Counted from the first letter of the stretch, positions 42,210 to 51,166 are shown. The stretch is 64,000 nt of DNA from Sphingomonas sp. Leaf242 (GCF_001422045.1 NZ_LMLW01000011.1:505-64504), one strand, 5' to 3'. Numbers and translations are program-made. The notes: generated from the sequence alone by a model not told the origin.

Positions 42210-42950
42210 CTACCGCGCCAAGCGGCGGTAAGCGGAGATCGCGATCAGGGCCATCGCGATGCCGGCCGCCATCGCCGCCACCGCGGCGCCGGCGTCGACG
42301 ATTGCGAGCGCTACCGGGTTGGCCTCGCCGGCGTCACGCAACGCCTTGTCAGCCATCATAAACGGCGCTCCGACGAGCCAGCCGCTGATATAGCTGAACG
42401 CCGCCAGCCCCATGAGCGGCAACCCCGCGCCGCGGCTGAGCGTGAAGCTGCGGCGGATCGCGCCGAGCGCGCCGAGCGGGGCTTCGGCGAACAGCGCCGG
42501 ACCGGTCAGCATCGTCCGACCAAGGATGTAGAGGCCGGGGATCGCATACAGCAGCAGCCCCGCGCCGGCCGGCAGCGAGACGATCACCATCGCCAGCAGG
42601 AACCGCGGAAAAATCCGCAGGCAGCGGGTCAGGCTTGCACGCAGGTCGAGATGCTCGCGGTCGAGATACAGCGCGTAGAACAGCGACGTGCCGAAGAAGC
42701 TCATCACATAGGCGAGCAGATACCAGCCGCCATACGCCGCTGCCCAGGTCTGCACCGCGTCGGCCCAGACCATCGCCTGCGCTTCGTTGTTGCCCGCCGC
42801 CGCATCGGGCATCGGCGGATCGGGTACGACCAGCGCGAGCGCGAACGCAGGCAGGAACAGGAACGGTGCGGCGATCCGCAGCAGCAGGTCGCGGTCGCGC
42901 TTGAACAGCGTCCAGGCATCGGTGAGGACGGTCGCGAAATCGAGCTTCAT
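42210..42950 (-). CDS. Polytopic membrane protein B of a paralogous pair
   Basis: 246-residue inner-membrane protein with about six hydrophobic segments and no known catalytic motif. It carries GALGAIRRSFTLSRGAGLPL at about residues 170-189, matching the same place in its upstream neighbour (GIGAIRRSVQLTRG). That block resembles the membrane domain of glycerophosphodiester phosphodiesterases and related DUF families, but I would not assign a function. The ATG overlaps the stop of the preceding gene (ATGA), so the two are coupled and perhaps form a heterodimer. Confidence 0.75.
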   Translation of the reverse strand: MKLDFATVLTDAWTLFKRDRDLLLRIAAPFLFLPAFALALVVPDPPMPDAAAGNNEAQAMVWADAVQTWAAAYGGWYLLAYVMSFFGTSLFYALYLDREHLDLRASLTRCLRIFPRFLLAMVIVSLPAGAGLLLYAIPGLYILGRTMLTGPALFAEAPLGALGAIRRSFTLSRGAGLPLMGLAAFSYISGWLVGAPFMMADKALRDAGEANPVALAIVDAGAAVAAMAAGIAMALIAISAYRRLAR

Positions 42951-43768
42951 GGAACGGCGTGTTTCTCTCTGGTCGCGACGTAGAGCTGCGCGGTGAAGAC
43001 GGCGGCGAGCGCGGTGAAGGCGGTGGTGACGATCGTCGCGGCGACACCCGACAGGAAGGTCGCGGTGGCGATCCCGTCGGCGCCGAGCGCGAGGCGGAAG
43101 ACGATCCCGGTCACCGACTGCGCGGCCCAGGTGGACACAAGCATGACCACCGCGAACAGGATCAGCACGCCGATGATCCGCCACGTCAGCCCCCTGGTCA
43201 GTTGGACAGAGCGGCGGATCGCGCCGATCCCAAGCCGTTCGTTGAAGATGACCGGGTTGAGCAGCACCAGCCGCGCGCCGATCCAGATCGCGACCAGGAG
43301 ATACGCGAGGCTGTACAGCGCGATGAAACCCGCAACGCCAGCGCTCGGCGGAGTCATCTGCGCGCTGCGGCCATTCGCGGCGGCGGTGAAATCGAACCCC
43401 GACTGGATGAGGACGATCATCGGCGGCACGACGAGCAGCGCCGCGACAAGCGTGATCAGGACGGTGATGCCGAGCGCCGGGAGCACGCGCGCACCAGCGT
43501 CTCGGCGCGCGGACGCGGCATCGGTGGCGGGATCGGTCGCGATTGCGACGATCGCGAGTTGCGACCAGAGCATCGCGACCAACGTCCCGATCGCCAAAAT
43601 GCTTCCGATCAGCGCGAAGCTCATCGTTCCCTGTGCAGCGAACGCGACATAGCCGTCACGGATCACGCTGGGCAGCAGCATGCCGAGCAGTGCGATCGGC
43701 GCAATCATGCCGGTGCGCCCGTTGAGCACCTCGATCGTGCGATCCCAGACCGTCCCCATCTTCACCAT
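42947..43768 (-). CDS. Polytopic membrane protein A of a paralogous pair
   Basis: 273-residue inner-membrane protein with about six hydrophobic segments, related to the gene just downstream. The conserved block is LGIGAIRRSVQLTRGLTWRI (about 183-202); a hydrophobic VLITLVAALLVVPPMIVLI precedes it. No enzyme motif seen. It starts about 100 bases from the divergent lipB gene. Function unknown; membrane remodelling or lipid-associated roles are guesses. Confidence 0.75.
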   Translation of the reverse strand: MVKMGTVWDRTIEVLNGRTGMIAPIALLGMLLPSVIRDGYVAFAAQGTMSFALIGSILAIGTLVAMLWSQLAIVAIATDPATDAASARRDAGARVLPALGITVLITLVAALLVVPPMIVLIQSGFDFTAAANGRSAQMTPPSAGVAGFIALYSLAYLLVAIWIGARLVLLNPVIFNERLGIGAIRRSVQLTRGLTWRIIGVLILFAVVMLVSTWAAQSVTGIVFRLALGADGIATATFLSGVAATIVTTAFTALAAVFTAQLYVATREKHAVP

Positions 43769-43880
43769 GCGCCAAACTCCCCCGGGTTCCTGTAGCGCGC
43801 GGGTTAGCCGAAGCCCTTGCGCTTGACCACAGGTTGCACGCCCGCTTGCAAGTCGGCGTGCGGGTGCGCAATTGGGGTCG

Positions 43881-44546
43881 GTGACGATCCCCCTGCCCGA
43901 CGATATCGAATGGCGGACCAGCGCCGGCCTGACCCCCTATGCCGACGCGCTGGCCGAGATGGAGGCGCGCGCGGCGGCGGTCGGCGTGGGCGAGGCGCGC
44001 GAGCTGCTGTGGATGCTCGAACATCCGCCGGTCTACACCGCGGGCACCAGTGCCGAACCGGGCGACCTGATCGATGCGCGCTTTCCGGTGATCCCAACCG
44101 GCCGCGGTGGGAAATACACCTATCACGGGCCGGGCCAGCGGATCGGCTATGTCGTGCTAGACCTTACCAAGCGCGGGCGCGACGTACGCCGCTATGTCCA
44201 CGCGCTCGAATCGTGGGTGATCGCGGCGCTGGGCGAGCTTGGTGTCGAGGCGTTCGCGGTCGATGGCCGGGTCGGCATCTGGACGCTCGATCCCAATGCT
44301 CCGGGGGGCCGCGAGGCGAAGATCGGCGCGATCGGCGTACGGGTCAGGCGCTGGGTGACGCTCCACGGCTTCTCGGTGAACGTCGCGCCCGATCTGGCCC
44401 ATTTTGGTGGCATCGTCCCGTGCGGCCTGCCGGAGTACGGCGTTACGAGCCTGCAATCGCTCGGTATTCCGGCCGACCTTGCAACCTTCGACGCCGCCCT
44501 CGCGTTGACGGCCGATGCTTTCCTTGAAACAGTTTCTTGTCCTTGA
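43881..44546 (+). CDS. lipB: Octanoyltransferase LipB
   Basis: About 221-residue enzyme that moves octanoyl from acyl carrier protein to lipoyl domains, the first step of lipoate synthesis. Signatures are [40 protein letters not shown], the catalytic Lys in [18 protein letters not shown] and the catalytic Cys in [14 protein letters not shown]. The start is uncertain: GTG at 43881 gives the usual N-terminus, while a TTG at 43872 would add three residues. Confidence 0.95.
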   Translation: MTIPLPDDIEWRTSAGLTPYADALAEMEARAAAVGVGEARELLWMLEHPPVYTAGTSAEPGDLIDARFPVIPTGRGGKYTYHGPGQRIGYVVLDLTKRGRDVRRYVHALESWVIAALGELGVEAFAVDGRVGIWTLDPNAPGGREAKIGAIGVRVRRWVTLHGFSVNVAPDLAHFGGIVPCGLPEYGVTSLQSLGIPADLATFDAALALTADAFLETVSCP

Positions 44547-44649
44547 GAAAACGAGGCTTGAGGGCAAAGCGTTATCGGATTAATGTCCACTACGATTTGG
44601 GTATTAAGGGCGAGCAGCCAGCCAAATCCTCTATCTAGGGAGCTTCCAC

Positions 44650-44916
44650 ATGCGTGCACTCATTTCCAAGGTCCTGACCGGTTCGCTGATCGCCAGCGCA
44701 GCACTCGCCGTTTCGGCGTGCGGTCCGAAGACCGAGACGACGACCGACAACACGATGGTCACCGACATGAATGCCAGCGAAGGCATGGACACGATGACCG
44801 ACAACATGACCGCAGTCGACGGTGCGTCGAACGGTGGCATGATGGCCAACGACACCATGATGGCGAACGACACGATGATGTCGAACGACACCGCGGTGAC
44901 CAACAACGCAATGTAA
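44650..44916 (+). CDS. Small Met/Asn/Asp/Thr-rich lipoprotein
   Basis: 88 residues. A lipoprotein signal ends in LAVSAC (Cys about residue 24), giving a mature lipoprotein of about 65 residues. The mature part is almost entirely low complexity: Thr, Met, Asn and Asp, with repeated units such as MMANDTMMANDTMMSNDT. No family assigned; Met density suggests either metal binding or a sacrificial oxidant role, but this is speculation. The start has TAGGGAG upstream. It is followed by a perfect Rho-independent terminator, so it is a single-gene transcript. Confidence 0.75.
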   Translation: MRALISKVLTGSLIASAALAVSACGPKTETTTDNTMVTDMNASEGMDTMTDNMTAVDGASNGGMMANDTMMANDTMMSNDTAVTNNAM

Positions 44917-44974
44917 TTTCCGCAAGGGAATTACTGCTGCGGTACGGCATGCCCGAAAGGGACGTCGTGCTGCG

Positions 44975-45012
44975 AAAGGGCCGTCCGGGCGACCGGGCGG
45001 CCCTTTGCGTTT
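44975..45012 (+). terminator. Rho-independent terminator after the Met-rich lipoprotein gene
   Basis: AAAGGGCCG (44975-44983) pairs perfectly with CGGCCCTTT (44998-45006), with inner CCGG pairing, then GCGTTT. It begins 58 bases after the stop codon. The rest of the gap to 45242 shows only the GGGGAGG ribosome site of the next gene. Confidence 0.85.
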
Positions 45013-45242
45013 GCGGGCTTCTCGCGTTTGCTCGCGCCGTCCGCGGGATAGACACGCGGCCACGCCGACCGATCGGGAAGGGCACATACCCGCCGTCGAC
45101 CGCGGAATCATTTCGCCTGCGACGAAAAACCGTCCGTTCGGCGAACATCGACGCTGCCGCCCGCCTTCTATAGTTAAATTCACTTGGGAGCGGCGTCGAA
45201 ACGCTTTAGAATCGATGACTTGAAGATCCCGGGGAGGTTGGA

Positions 45243-45947
45243 ATGAAGGTGTTGCGTACCGCGCTTGCGCTATGCGTGGCGACGAGTGGACTGGCTGTAG
45301 CCCAGTCGGCGTCGGCGCAGTTTTTCTTGCAGTCGCGCGATTTTTCGGGTGCGGCGGTGGTCGGCGACGAAGCCGATCTCGGCCAGGTGTTGCCCGGCGC
45401 GACGCAGGACGAAATCCGCGCGGCGCTGGTGTGGCACATGCGCGCCGCGCTCAATGTCGCGGCGCTGCAGTGCCAGTTCGAGCCGACCCTGCTGACCGTG
45501 CCCAACTACAACGCGATGATCTCCGATCACAGCGAAGAGCTGAAGAACTCGTTCACGACGCTGACCAAATACTTCGCGCGCGTGAACAAGGCCTCCGGGG
45601 TCAAGGCCGGCCAGACCGCGCTCGACCAGTTCGGCACGCGCACCTATTCGAGCTTCGCCACGGTCGCCGCACAGTTCGGCTTCTGCAAGACCGCCTCGTC
45701 GATCGGTCGCGATGCGGTCTTCGCGCCGCGCGGGCACCTGTTCGAGGTCGCGCTGGCGCGCTCGCGCGAGCTGCGCAACAGCCTGATCCCGTGGGGCGAA
45801 CAGCGCTTCCCGCGCTATATCGGCCGCGACCGCGCGACGATGCCGCGGCTCGACGCGATCTGCTGGAACAAGAAGGGCGAGTGGGTACAGAAGAAGTGCG
45901 GCGCGCAGAACTGGCCGCCAGCGGGCGTCGGGATGGCCGGGCAGTAA
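45243..45947 (+). CDS. Secreted conserved protein of unknown function
   Basis: 234 residues with a clear signal peptide (about 1-25, ending SASAQ) and a mature, mainly helical domain. It has four or so cysteines (in AALQCQFEPTLL, FGFCKTASSIG, DAICWNKKGEW and KKCGAQ) that could form disulfides in the periplasm. The distinctive LQCQFEPTLLTVPNYNAMI and LTKYFARVNK segments look conserved, but I do not recognise a named family. A strong GGGGAGG lies five bases before the ATG. It is convergent with queE across repeat D1. Confidence 0.8.
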   Translation: MKVLRTALALCVATSGLAVAQSASAQFFLQSRDFSGAAVVGDEADLGQVLPGATQDEIRAALVWHMRAALNVAALQCQFEPTLLTVPNYNAMISDHSEELKNSFTTLTKYFARVNKASGVKAGQTALDQFGTRTYSSFATVAAQFGFCKTASSIGRDAVFAPRGHLFEVALARSRELRNSLIPWGEQRFPRYIGRDRATMPRLDAICWNKKGEWVQKKCGAQNWPPAGVGMAGQ

Positions 45948-45980
45948 GACCCGGACCCTATCCCTGACAAACATTTTACC

Positions 45981-46077
45981 GTCATTCCCGCGCAGGCGGG
46001 ACCCCATAGTGGCAAACGCCAGCGACATGATCGCGACCGTTCGAGCATCTGGGTCCCTGCTTCCGCGGGGATGACGG
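45981..46077. repeat. Paired inverted repeat, family D copy 1
   Basis: Left arm GTCATTCCCGCGCAGGCGGG (45981-46000), right arm GGTCCCTGCTTCCGCGGGGA (46052-46071) then TGACGG, with an inner GGCAAACGCC. It lies between convergent genes. A related copy is at 48668-48761. A further half-palindrome (CCCCGCTTTCGCCGGGATCA) is at about 46170-46190. Confidence 0.8.
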
Positions 46078-46217
46078 ACACATATCGGCGAGGGATATCG
46101 GCCGAACCCTGGCTGCCGCCCCCACCTTCCTTGTCCCGACGTCAGAGGGCGATGCGCGCCAAACTGATCCCCGCTTTCGCCGGGATCACAGGATACCAAC
46201 CGCCGACCCCGCTTCGC

Positions 46218-46850
46218 TCAGCGCAACCCCAGCAGCTTGTGCGTTTGCAACGACAACCGCCACTGCGGCCGCTGCATGACCAGATCGACGCACGCCACGC
46301 GATTGGCGTCCGCGCGTGGGTCGTCGAGCGGCTGGAGCAGCAGATTGGCGAAGTCCCAGGTTTCGATATCCTCGATATCGGTCCCCGGTTGCGGCCAGAC
46401 CAGCTTCAGTTCGTCGCCGGTGCGCTGGACGATGATGCTGCCGGCCTTGGGGCTGATGCACACCCAGTCGATCCCGGGATGCGCCGGGATCGTGCCGTTG
46501 CTCTCCATCGCGATCCGAAACCCCTGCTCATGCAGCGCATCGACGATTGCGTCGTCGATCTGGAGCATCGGCTCGCCGCCGGTCAGCACGACGAAACGGT
46601 CGCACGCGCCCTCGCCCCAGAAGCCGGCGACCGCCGCCGCCAGCGCCTGCGCGTCGGCGAACTTGCCGCCGCCGAGACCGTCGGTGCCGACGAACTCGGT
46701 ATCGCAGAACCGGCACACCGCGGTCGCGCGATCCTGTTCACGGCCGGACCAGAGGTTGCAGCCAGCGAACCGCACGAACACCGCGCGGCGACCGGCATTC
46801 ACGCCCTCGCCCTGCAGCGTCAGGAACATCTCCTTGACCGCATAGCTCAT
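46218..46850 (-). CDS. queE: 7-carboxy-7-deazaguanine synthase QueE
   Basis: 210-residue radical SAM enzyme of queuosine synthesis that contracts 6-carboxytetrahydropterin to 7-carboxy-7-deazaguanine. The [4Fe-4S] ligands have the wide proteobacterial spacing C-x14-C-x2-C (from AGCNLW to CRFCDTEF). MFLTLQGEGVNAGRRAVFVR at the start and VVLTGGEPMLQ are characteristic. It starts one base after queC ends, in a queC-queE operon. Confidence 0.96.
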   Translation of the reverse strand: MSYAVKEMFLTLQGEGVNAGRRAVFVRFAGCNLWSGREQDRATAVCRFCDTEFVGTDGLGGGKFADAQALAAAVAGFWGEGACDRFVVLTGGEPMLQIDDAIVDALHEQGFRIAMESNGTIPAHPGIDWVCISPKAGSIIVQRTGDELKLVWPQPGTDIEDIETWDFANLLLQPLDDPRADANRVACVDLVMQRPQWRLSLQTHKLLGLR

Positions 46851-46851
46851 G

Positions 46852-47556
46852 TCAGGTGGGCTTCACGGCATAGACGGTGGGATCCGCGATCCCGGCCTCG
46901 TCGAAGCCGCGCGCGCGCAGCCGGCAGCTGTCGCACTCGCCACAATGCCTGCCGTCCGGAGTCGGATCGTAGCACGACCAGCTCAGCCCGAGGTCGAGAC
47001 CGAGCCGCGTGCCTTCGCGGACGATATCCGCCTTCGTCATATGCTGGAGCGGCGCCTGGATGCGGAACGGTTCGCCCTCGACGCCGGCTTTCGTGGCGAG
47101 TTCGGCAAGGCCTTCGAACGCGGCGATGAACTCGGGACGGCAATCGGGGTAGCCCGAATAATCGAGCGCGTTGACGCCGATATAGATGTCGCGCGCGCCC
47201 GCCGCCTCGGCCCAGCCGAGCGCGAGGCTGAGAAAGATCGTGTTGCGCGCCGGGACATAGGTCACGGGGATGCCGCCGCCGTCTTCGGTGCCTGCGCCGT
47301 CCTTCGGCACGTCGATATCGGCGGTCAGCGCGGAGCCGCCGAACGCGGACAGGTCCATCGGCAGGACGATATGGCGTTCGGCGCCGAGCGCAGCGGCGAC
47401 GCGCCCCGCCGCATCGAGTTCGATCCGGTGACGCTGGTTATAATCGAACGACAGCGCGAGCAGCCGCTGGCCGGCTTCGCGCGCAATCGCGGCGGATATC
47501 ATCGAGTCGAGCCCACCCGAAACGAGCGCGACCGCAAAGGGAGCAGGGGATGTCAT
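46852..47556 (-). CDS. queC: 7-cyano-7-deazaguanine synthase QueC
   Basis: 234-residue ATP-dependent enzyme that converts 7-carboxy-7-deazaguanine to preQ0. The P-loop-like [16 protein letters not shown] (about 11-26) is at the N-terminus, and the zinc ligands at the end are [20 protein letters not shown] ([12 protein letters not shown]). [19 protein letters not shown] is also diagnostic. The ATG at 47556 is chosen; the open frame runs upstream through a terminator-like hairpin, which makes a longer protein unlikely. Confidence 0.96.
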   Translation of the reverse strand: MTSPAPFAVALVSGGLDSMISAAIAREAGQRLLALSFDYNQRHRIELDAAGRVAAALGAERHIVLPMDLSAFGGSALTADIDVPKDGAGTEDGGGIPVTYVPARNTIFLSLALGWAEAAGARDIYIGVNALDYSGYPDCRPEFIAAFEGLAELATKAGVEGEPFRIQAPLQHMTKADIVREGTRLGLDLGLSWSCYDPTPDGRHCGECDSCRLRARGFDEAGIADPTVYAVKPT

Positions 47557-47586
47557 GATGCGGAGTGCGCTAGGCCAGCGGCGCGC

Positions 47587-47619
47587 AAAAAGAAAGGGGC
47601 CGCCCGGTGAGGCAGCCCC
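47587..47619 (-). terminator. Terminator-like hairpin before queC
   Basis: On the minus strand GGGGCTGCC (complement of 47611-47619) pairs with GGCGGCCCC (complement of 47596-47604), then TTTCTTTTT. It lies 134 bases after the hslO stop and about 30 bases before the queC start. It either ends hslO transcripts or acts as an attenuator for queC-queE. Confidence 0.75.
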
Positions 47620-47752
47620 TGAGGTTGGCGCGGATCGCGCCACAAGGGAGAAAAACGTGCTGAATAAAAAGCACACCCCGATCTATACCTAACATAAGTA
47701 AATGGGGCGTTAATTCCTTACGTTAGCGGCTCGATCGACCGGCAAAAGTGCA

Positions 47753-48658
47753 TCACTCGTCGACGGGCACGGGAAATTTCGTCGCGCAGAACGCGCAGTC
47801 GACGATGATGAACCCGCTCTCGTCCGCCATCGATCGCCGTTCCTCGATCGGGAACTTCGAGATCACGCCCTTGATGTACTCCGGATCGCAGCGGCACCCG
47901 CGCGTGATAGGGATATCCGCGAGGATGCGGACGTCCTCCTCCTCGTTGAACAGGCGCCAGACGAGCGTCTCCAGCGGCAACGTCGCATCGGTGAGTTCAT
48001 CGACGCCCATCGTGTTGCCGAGCGTGGCGACATGCTCCCATTCCGGATGATCGAGCTTGGTATGCAGGCGTTCGCGCCCGTCCTCGCCCTCTGGGAGATG
48101 CTGGAGGAACAGCCCGCCCGAGATGCAGCGACCATCGGCACCCTTCGCCATGCCGGTGCGGATCATCGTCGGGATCTGCTCGGACTGCGTGAAATAGCTC
48201 TGCGCGGCCTGCGACAGCGTATCGCCGTCGAGTGGGACGATGCCCTGATAGCGCTCGTTGCTAGTCGCCATGTCGAACGTGATCGCGAGATAGCCGGCGC
48301 CGAACAGCGCGAACAGCGATGGTTCGGCGGGGGCCTCGGCGAGCTTGTCCGCGTCGTACTCGATATAGCCGCGTACTTCGCCGCCGCGATAATCGCAGAC
48401 GAGCAGCTGGACGACGCCGTTGTCGGTGCGCGTCTGCATCGTCAGCTGGCCGCTCGAATCCTTGAGCGTCGAACCGATCAACGCGGCGAGCGTGAGCGCC
48501 TCGGCGAGCAGCTTCTCGATCGCCGGCGGATAGGCGTGCGCGGCGAGCACTTCGTCGAGCGCGGTGCCGAGCCGCACGATCCGGCCGCGTGCACTGCGCG
48601 CGGGGATCGCGAAGGCCAGTGCACGGTCGAGATCGGTCATGTTGGGGTCGTTCACCAT
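47753..48658 (-). CDS. hslO: Redox-regulated chaperone Hsp33
   Basis: 301-residue holdase chaperone activated by oxidation. The C-terminal zinc/redox switch is intact: CRCDPEY (CxC) and CAFCATKF (CxxC). Core motifs include SSGQLTMQTRTDNGVVQLLV and DTLSQAAQSYFTQSEQIPT. The ATG at 48658 has AAGGA three bases before it; a second ATG at 48640 is possible. It follows argF, an order (argD-argF-hslO) common in alphaproteobacteria. Repeat D2 lies immediately upstream. Confidence 0.95.
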   Translation of the reverse strand: MVNDPNMTDLDRALAFAIPARSARGRIVRLGTALDEVLAAHAYPPAIEKLLAEALTLAALIGSTLKDSSGQLTMQTRTDNGVVQLLVCDYRGGEVRGYIEYDADKLAEAPAEPSLFALFGAGYLAITFDMATSNERYQGIVPLDGDTLSQAAQSYFTQSEQIPTMIRTGMAKGADGRCISGGLFLQHLPEGEDGRERLHTKLDHPEWEHVATLGNTMGVDELTDATLPLETLVWRLFNEEEDVRILADIPITRGCRCDPEYIKGVISKFPIEERRSMADESGFIIVDCAFCATKFPVPVDE

Positions 48659-48667
48659 CGTTCCTTC

Positions 48668-48761
48668 GTCATCCTCGCGCAGGCGGGGATCCATAATGGC
48701 AAACGACCGTGAAAGCCGAGCCGGTAGCGGTTATGGGTTCCCGCCTCCGCGGGAATGACGA
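48668..48761. repeat. Paired inverted repeat, family D copy 2
   Basis: Left arm GTCATCCTCGCGCAGGCGGG (48668-48687), right arm GGGTTCCCGCCTCCGCGGGA (48735-48754) then ATGACG, with inner ATAATGGCAAACGAC, like the inner part of copy 1 at 45981. It fills most of the argF-hslO gap. Confidence 0.8.
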
Positions 48762-48802
48762 AAATGGGGTGCGAACCCCGTGGCTTCAACCGACCCGGCG
48801 CT

Positions 48803-49720
48803 TCAACCGATCTGCCCGAAGCACCAGCGCAGGACCGACTTCTGCGCGTGCAGGCGGTTCTCCGCTTCCTGCCAAATCAGCGACTGCGGGCCGTCGATGA
48901 CGTCCGACGTCACCTCTTCCTCGCGGTGCGCGGGCAGGCAGTGGAGGAACTTTGCGTCGGGCTTGGCCATCGCCATCAGCGCGGCGTCGACCTGATACGG
49001 CGTCAGCGCCTTCAGCTTGGTCTCGGCATGTGCCTGGCCCATCGAGATCCAGGTGTCGGTGACGACGATGTCCGCGCCCTCGACAGCCTCACGCGGATCG
49101 GCCACGACACGGGCACGGCCCGAAGCGCGGACGATCGCCTCTTCTTCCGGTTGGAATCCCTGCGGACACGCCGCGACGACGTCGAACTGCATCAGCCCCG
49201 CCGCCTCGACGATCGAGGCGAGCACGTTGTTACCGTCGCCGAGCCACGCGACCTTGAGGCCGGGCAGCGTCTTGCCGCTCTCGATGATCGTCAGCAAATC
49301 GGCCATGATCTGGCACGGATGCGACGCGTCGGTCAGGCCGTTGATGACCGGGACGGAAGCGTAATGCACCATCTCCTCGATCTTGGCGTGATCGTCGGTG
49401 CGGATCATGATCGCGTCGACATAGCCCGACAGGATGCGCGCGGTGTCGGCGATGGATTCGCCACGACCGAGCTGCATCGAGCCGCCGTCGGATACGATCG
49501 AGGTGCCGCCAAGCTGGCGGATCGCCATGTCGAACGAGAAACGCGTGCGGGTGGAGCTCTTTTCGAAGACCATCGCGAGCGTGTGGCCGGCAAGCGGCGC
49601 ATCGGTATCGGCGCGGCCCTTGGAGAAGCCGGCGCGCGCCGCCTTGCGATCGAGTGCGTCGGTCAGCATCGCGGCGATGCCGTCGGCTCCGGCGTCGGTC
49701 AGATTCAGGAAATGACGCAT
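48803..49720 (-). CDS. argF: Ornithine carbamoyltransferase
   Basis: 305-residue enzyme of arginine synthesis that makes citrulline from ornithine and carbamoyl phosphate. The carbamoyl-phosphate loop [10 protein letters not shown] (about 50-59), [11 protein letters not shown] (about 126-136) and the ornithine/catalytic FLHCLPAHR near the end are all present. The ATG at 49720 follows GGGGAGGAATA. That Shine-Dalgarno lies inside the outer arm of repeat B2, so the repeat supplies the ribosome site. Confidence 0.97.
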   Translation of the reverse strand: MRHFLNLTDAGADGIAAMLTDALDRKAARAGFSKGRADTDAPLAGHTLAMVFEKSSTRTRFSFDMAIRQLGGTSIVSDGGSMQLGRGESIADTARILSGYVDAIMIRTDDHAKIEEMVHYASVPVINGLTDASHPCQIMADLLTIIESGKTLPGLKVAWLGDGNNVLASIVEAAGLMQFDVVAACPQGFQPEEEAIVRASGRARVVADPREAVEGADIVVTDTWISMGQAHAETKLKALTPYQVDAALMAMAKPDAKFLHCLPAHREEEVTSDVIDGPQSLIWQEAENRLHAQKSVLRWCFGQIG

Positions 49721-49723
49721 TAT

Positions 49724-49853
49724 TCCTCCCCGGCACGGGGAGGGGGACCGCGCTCGCAGAGCGGGGTGGAGGGGGACCTCCACGGCGCTACGCTGCGGGG
49801 AAAGCCCCCTCCACCATGCTTCGCATGGTCCCCCTCCCCGTACCGGGGAGGAT
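49724..49853. repeat. Paired inverted repeat, family B copy 2
   Basis: It fills the 138-base argD-argF gap. Left arm TCCTCCCCGGCACGGGGAGG (49724-49743) then GGGACC, inner GGTGGAGGGGG and CCCCCTCCACCATGC blocks, right arm GGTCCCCCTCCCCGTACCGG (49828-49847) then GGAGGA. It has the same architecture as copy 1 at 40476, here inside an apparent operon. Confidence 0.85.
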
Positions 49854-49858
49854 CAGTT

Positions 49859-51049
49859 TCAATCGTCGGCGGCGGGTACGTAGACGCGCGCGGCGGTCGA
49901 CAGCTTGTCGATGCACTCGGCGATGTGGCTCTCGTCGATCACCAGCGGCGGCAGGATGCGGACGACGTTCTCGCCCGCCGACACCAGCAGCAGATTATGG
50001 TTGTCGCGCGCGAACGCGACGAACGCGCGGCTGTCGCTCTTCAGCTTCAACCCGAGCATCAGCCCGGTGCCGCGGACGCTGTCGAACAAATGATCGTGGT
50101 TCGGGATCATCTGCTCGAGCGCCTGCCGCAACCGGTCGCCCATCGCCGTGACGTTCTCGAGGAAGCCATCCTCGAGCATCACGTCGAGGATCGCCTCGCC
50201 CGCCGCCATCGCCAACGGGTTGCCGCCATAGGTCGAGCCGTGCGTGCCCGCGACCATGCCCTTGGCCGCTTCCTCGGTCGCGAGGCAGGCGCCGAGCGGA
50301 AAGCCGCCGCCGATACCCTTGGCGACCGACATGATGTCCGGCGTGATGCCGTACAGCTCATGCGCGAAGAACTTGCCGGTGCGCCCATAGCCGCACTGGA
50401 CCTCGTCGAGCACCAGCAACAGGCCGTGCTCGTCGCACGCTTTCCGCAAGCCCGTCAGGAACTCATGCGAGGCCTGGCGGATGCCACCCTCGCCCTGGAT
50501 CGGCTCGACCATGAAGCCCGCGGTGTTGTCGTCGATCAGCGCGAGCGCACCTTCGAGATCGTTGAACTTCGCATAGGCGAACCCAGGCAGCAACGGCTCG
50601 AACCCGTCGCGCATCTTCGCCTGATTGGTCGCCGAGATCGCGCCGAGCGTACGCCCGTGGAAGGCGGTGTCGAACGTGATCAGCGTGTGGCGCTGCGGGT
50701 TGCCGTTGGCGAAGTGATAGCGCCGTGCGGTCTTGATCGCGCACTCGACCGCTTCCGCGCCCGAGTTCGTAAAGAAAACGGTGTCGGCAAATGTGTTGTC
50801 GACGAGGCGTTGCGCGAGGTGCTCGCCCTGCGGCGACCCGTACAGGTTCGACACGTGCATCAGCGTCGCGGCCTGCTCGGCGATCGCCTTGGTCAGGTGC
50901 GGGTGCGCGTGGCCGAGCGCGTTGACCGCGATGCCGCTCGCAAAATCGAGATACTGCTGGCCGTCCTCGCCGAAGAGGTACGCGCCCTCGCCTCGGACCG
51001 GACGCACGCCACACCGCGGGTAGACGGGCATGAGCGGGGTGATGGTCAC
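49859..51049 (-). CDS. argD: Acetylornithine/succinyldiaminopimelate aminotransferase
   Basis: 396-residue PLP-dependent class III aminotransferase of arginine (and possibly lysine) synthesis. Features: GQQYLDFASGIAVNALGHAH near the N-terminus, FTNSGAEAVECAIKTARRY, AFHGRTLGA, LDEVQCGYGRTG and the PLP lysine in SVAKGIGGGFPLGA. The start is a GTG at 51049 with GAAGGAG nine bases upstream. It is the first gene of the argD-argF-hslO group. Confidence 0.96.
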   Translation of the reverse strand: MTITPLMPVYPRCGVRPVRGEGAYLFGEDGQQYLDFASGIAVNALGHAHPHLTKAIAEQAATLMHVSNLYGSPQGEHLAQRLVDNTFADTVFFTNSGAEAVECAIKTARRYHFANGNPQRHTLITFDTAFHGRTLGAISATNQAKMRDGFEPLLPGFAYAKFNDLEGALALIDDNTAGFMVEPIQGEGGIRQASHEFLTGLRKACDEHGLLLVLDEVQCGYGRTGKFFAHELYGITPDIMSVAKGIGGGFPLGACLATEEAAKGMVAGTHGSTYGGNPLAMAAGEAILDVMLEDGFLENVTAMGDRLRQALEQMIPNHDHLFDSVRGTGLMLGLKLKSDSRAFVAFARDNHNLLLVSAGENVVRILPPLVIDESHIAECIDKLSTAARVYVPAADD

Positions 51050-51166
51050 GACGGCAAGCTCCTTCAAACAGCGAGGGCGACCCTTAGCGGCCGCCCGAAC
51101 CGCCTGATACGAGCGCACGACGTTGGGGGCAACACCGCTTGCATACGGAATACCCGACGGCGTCCC

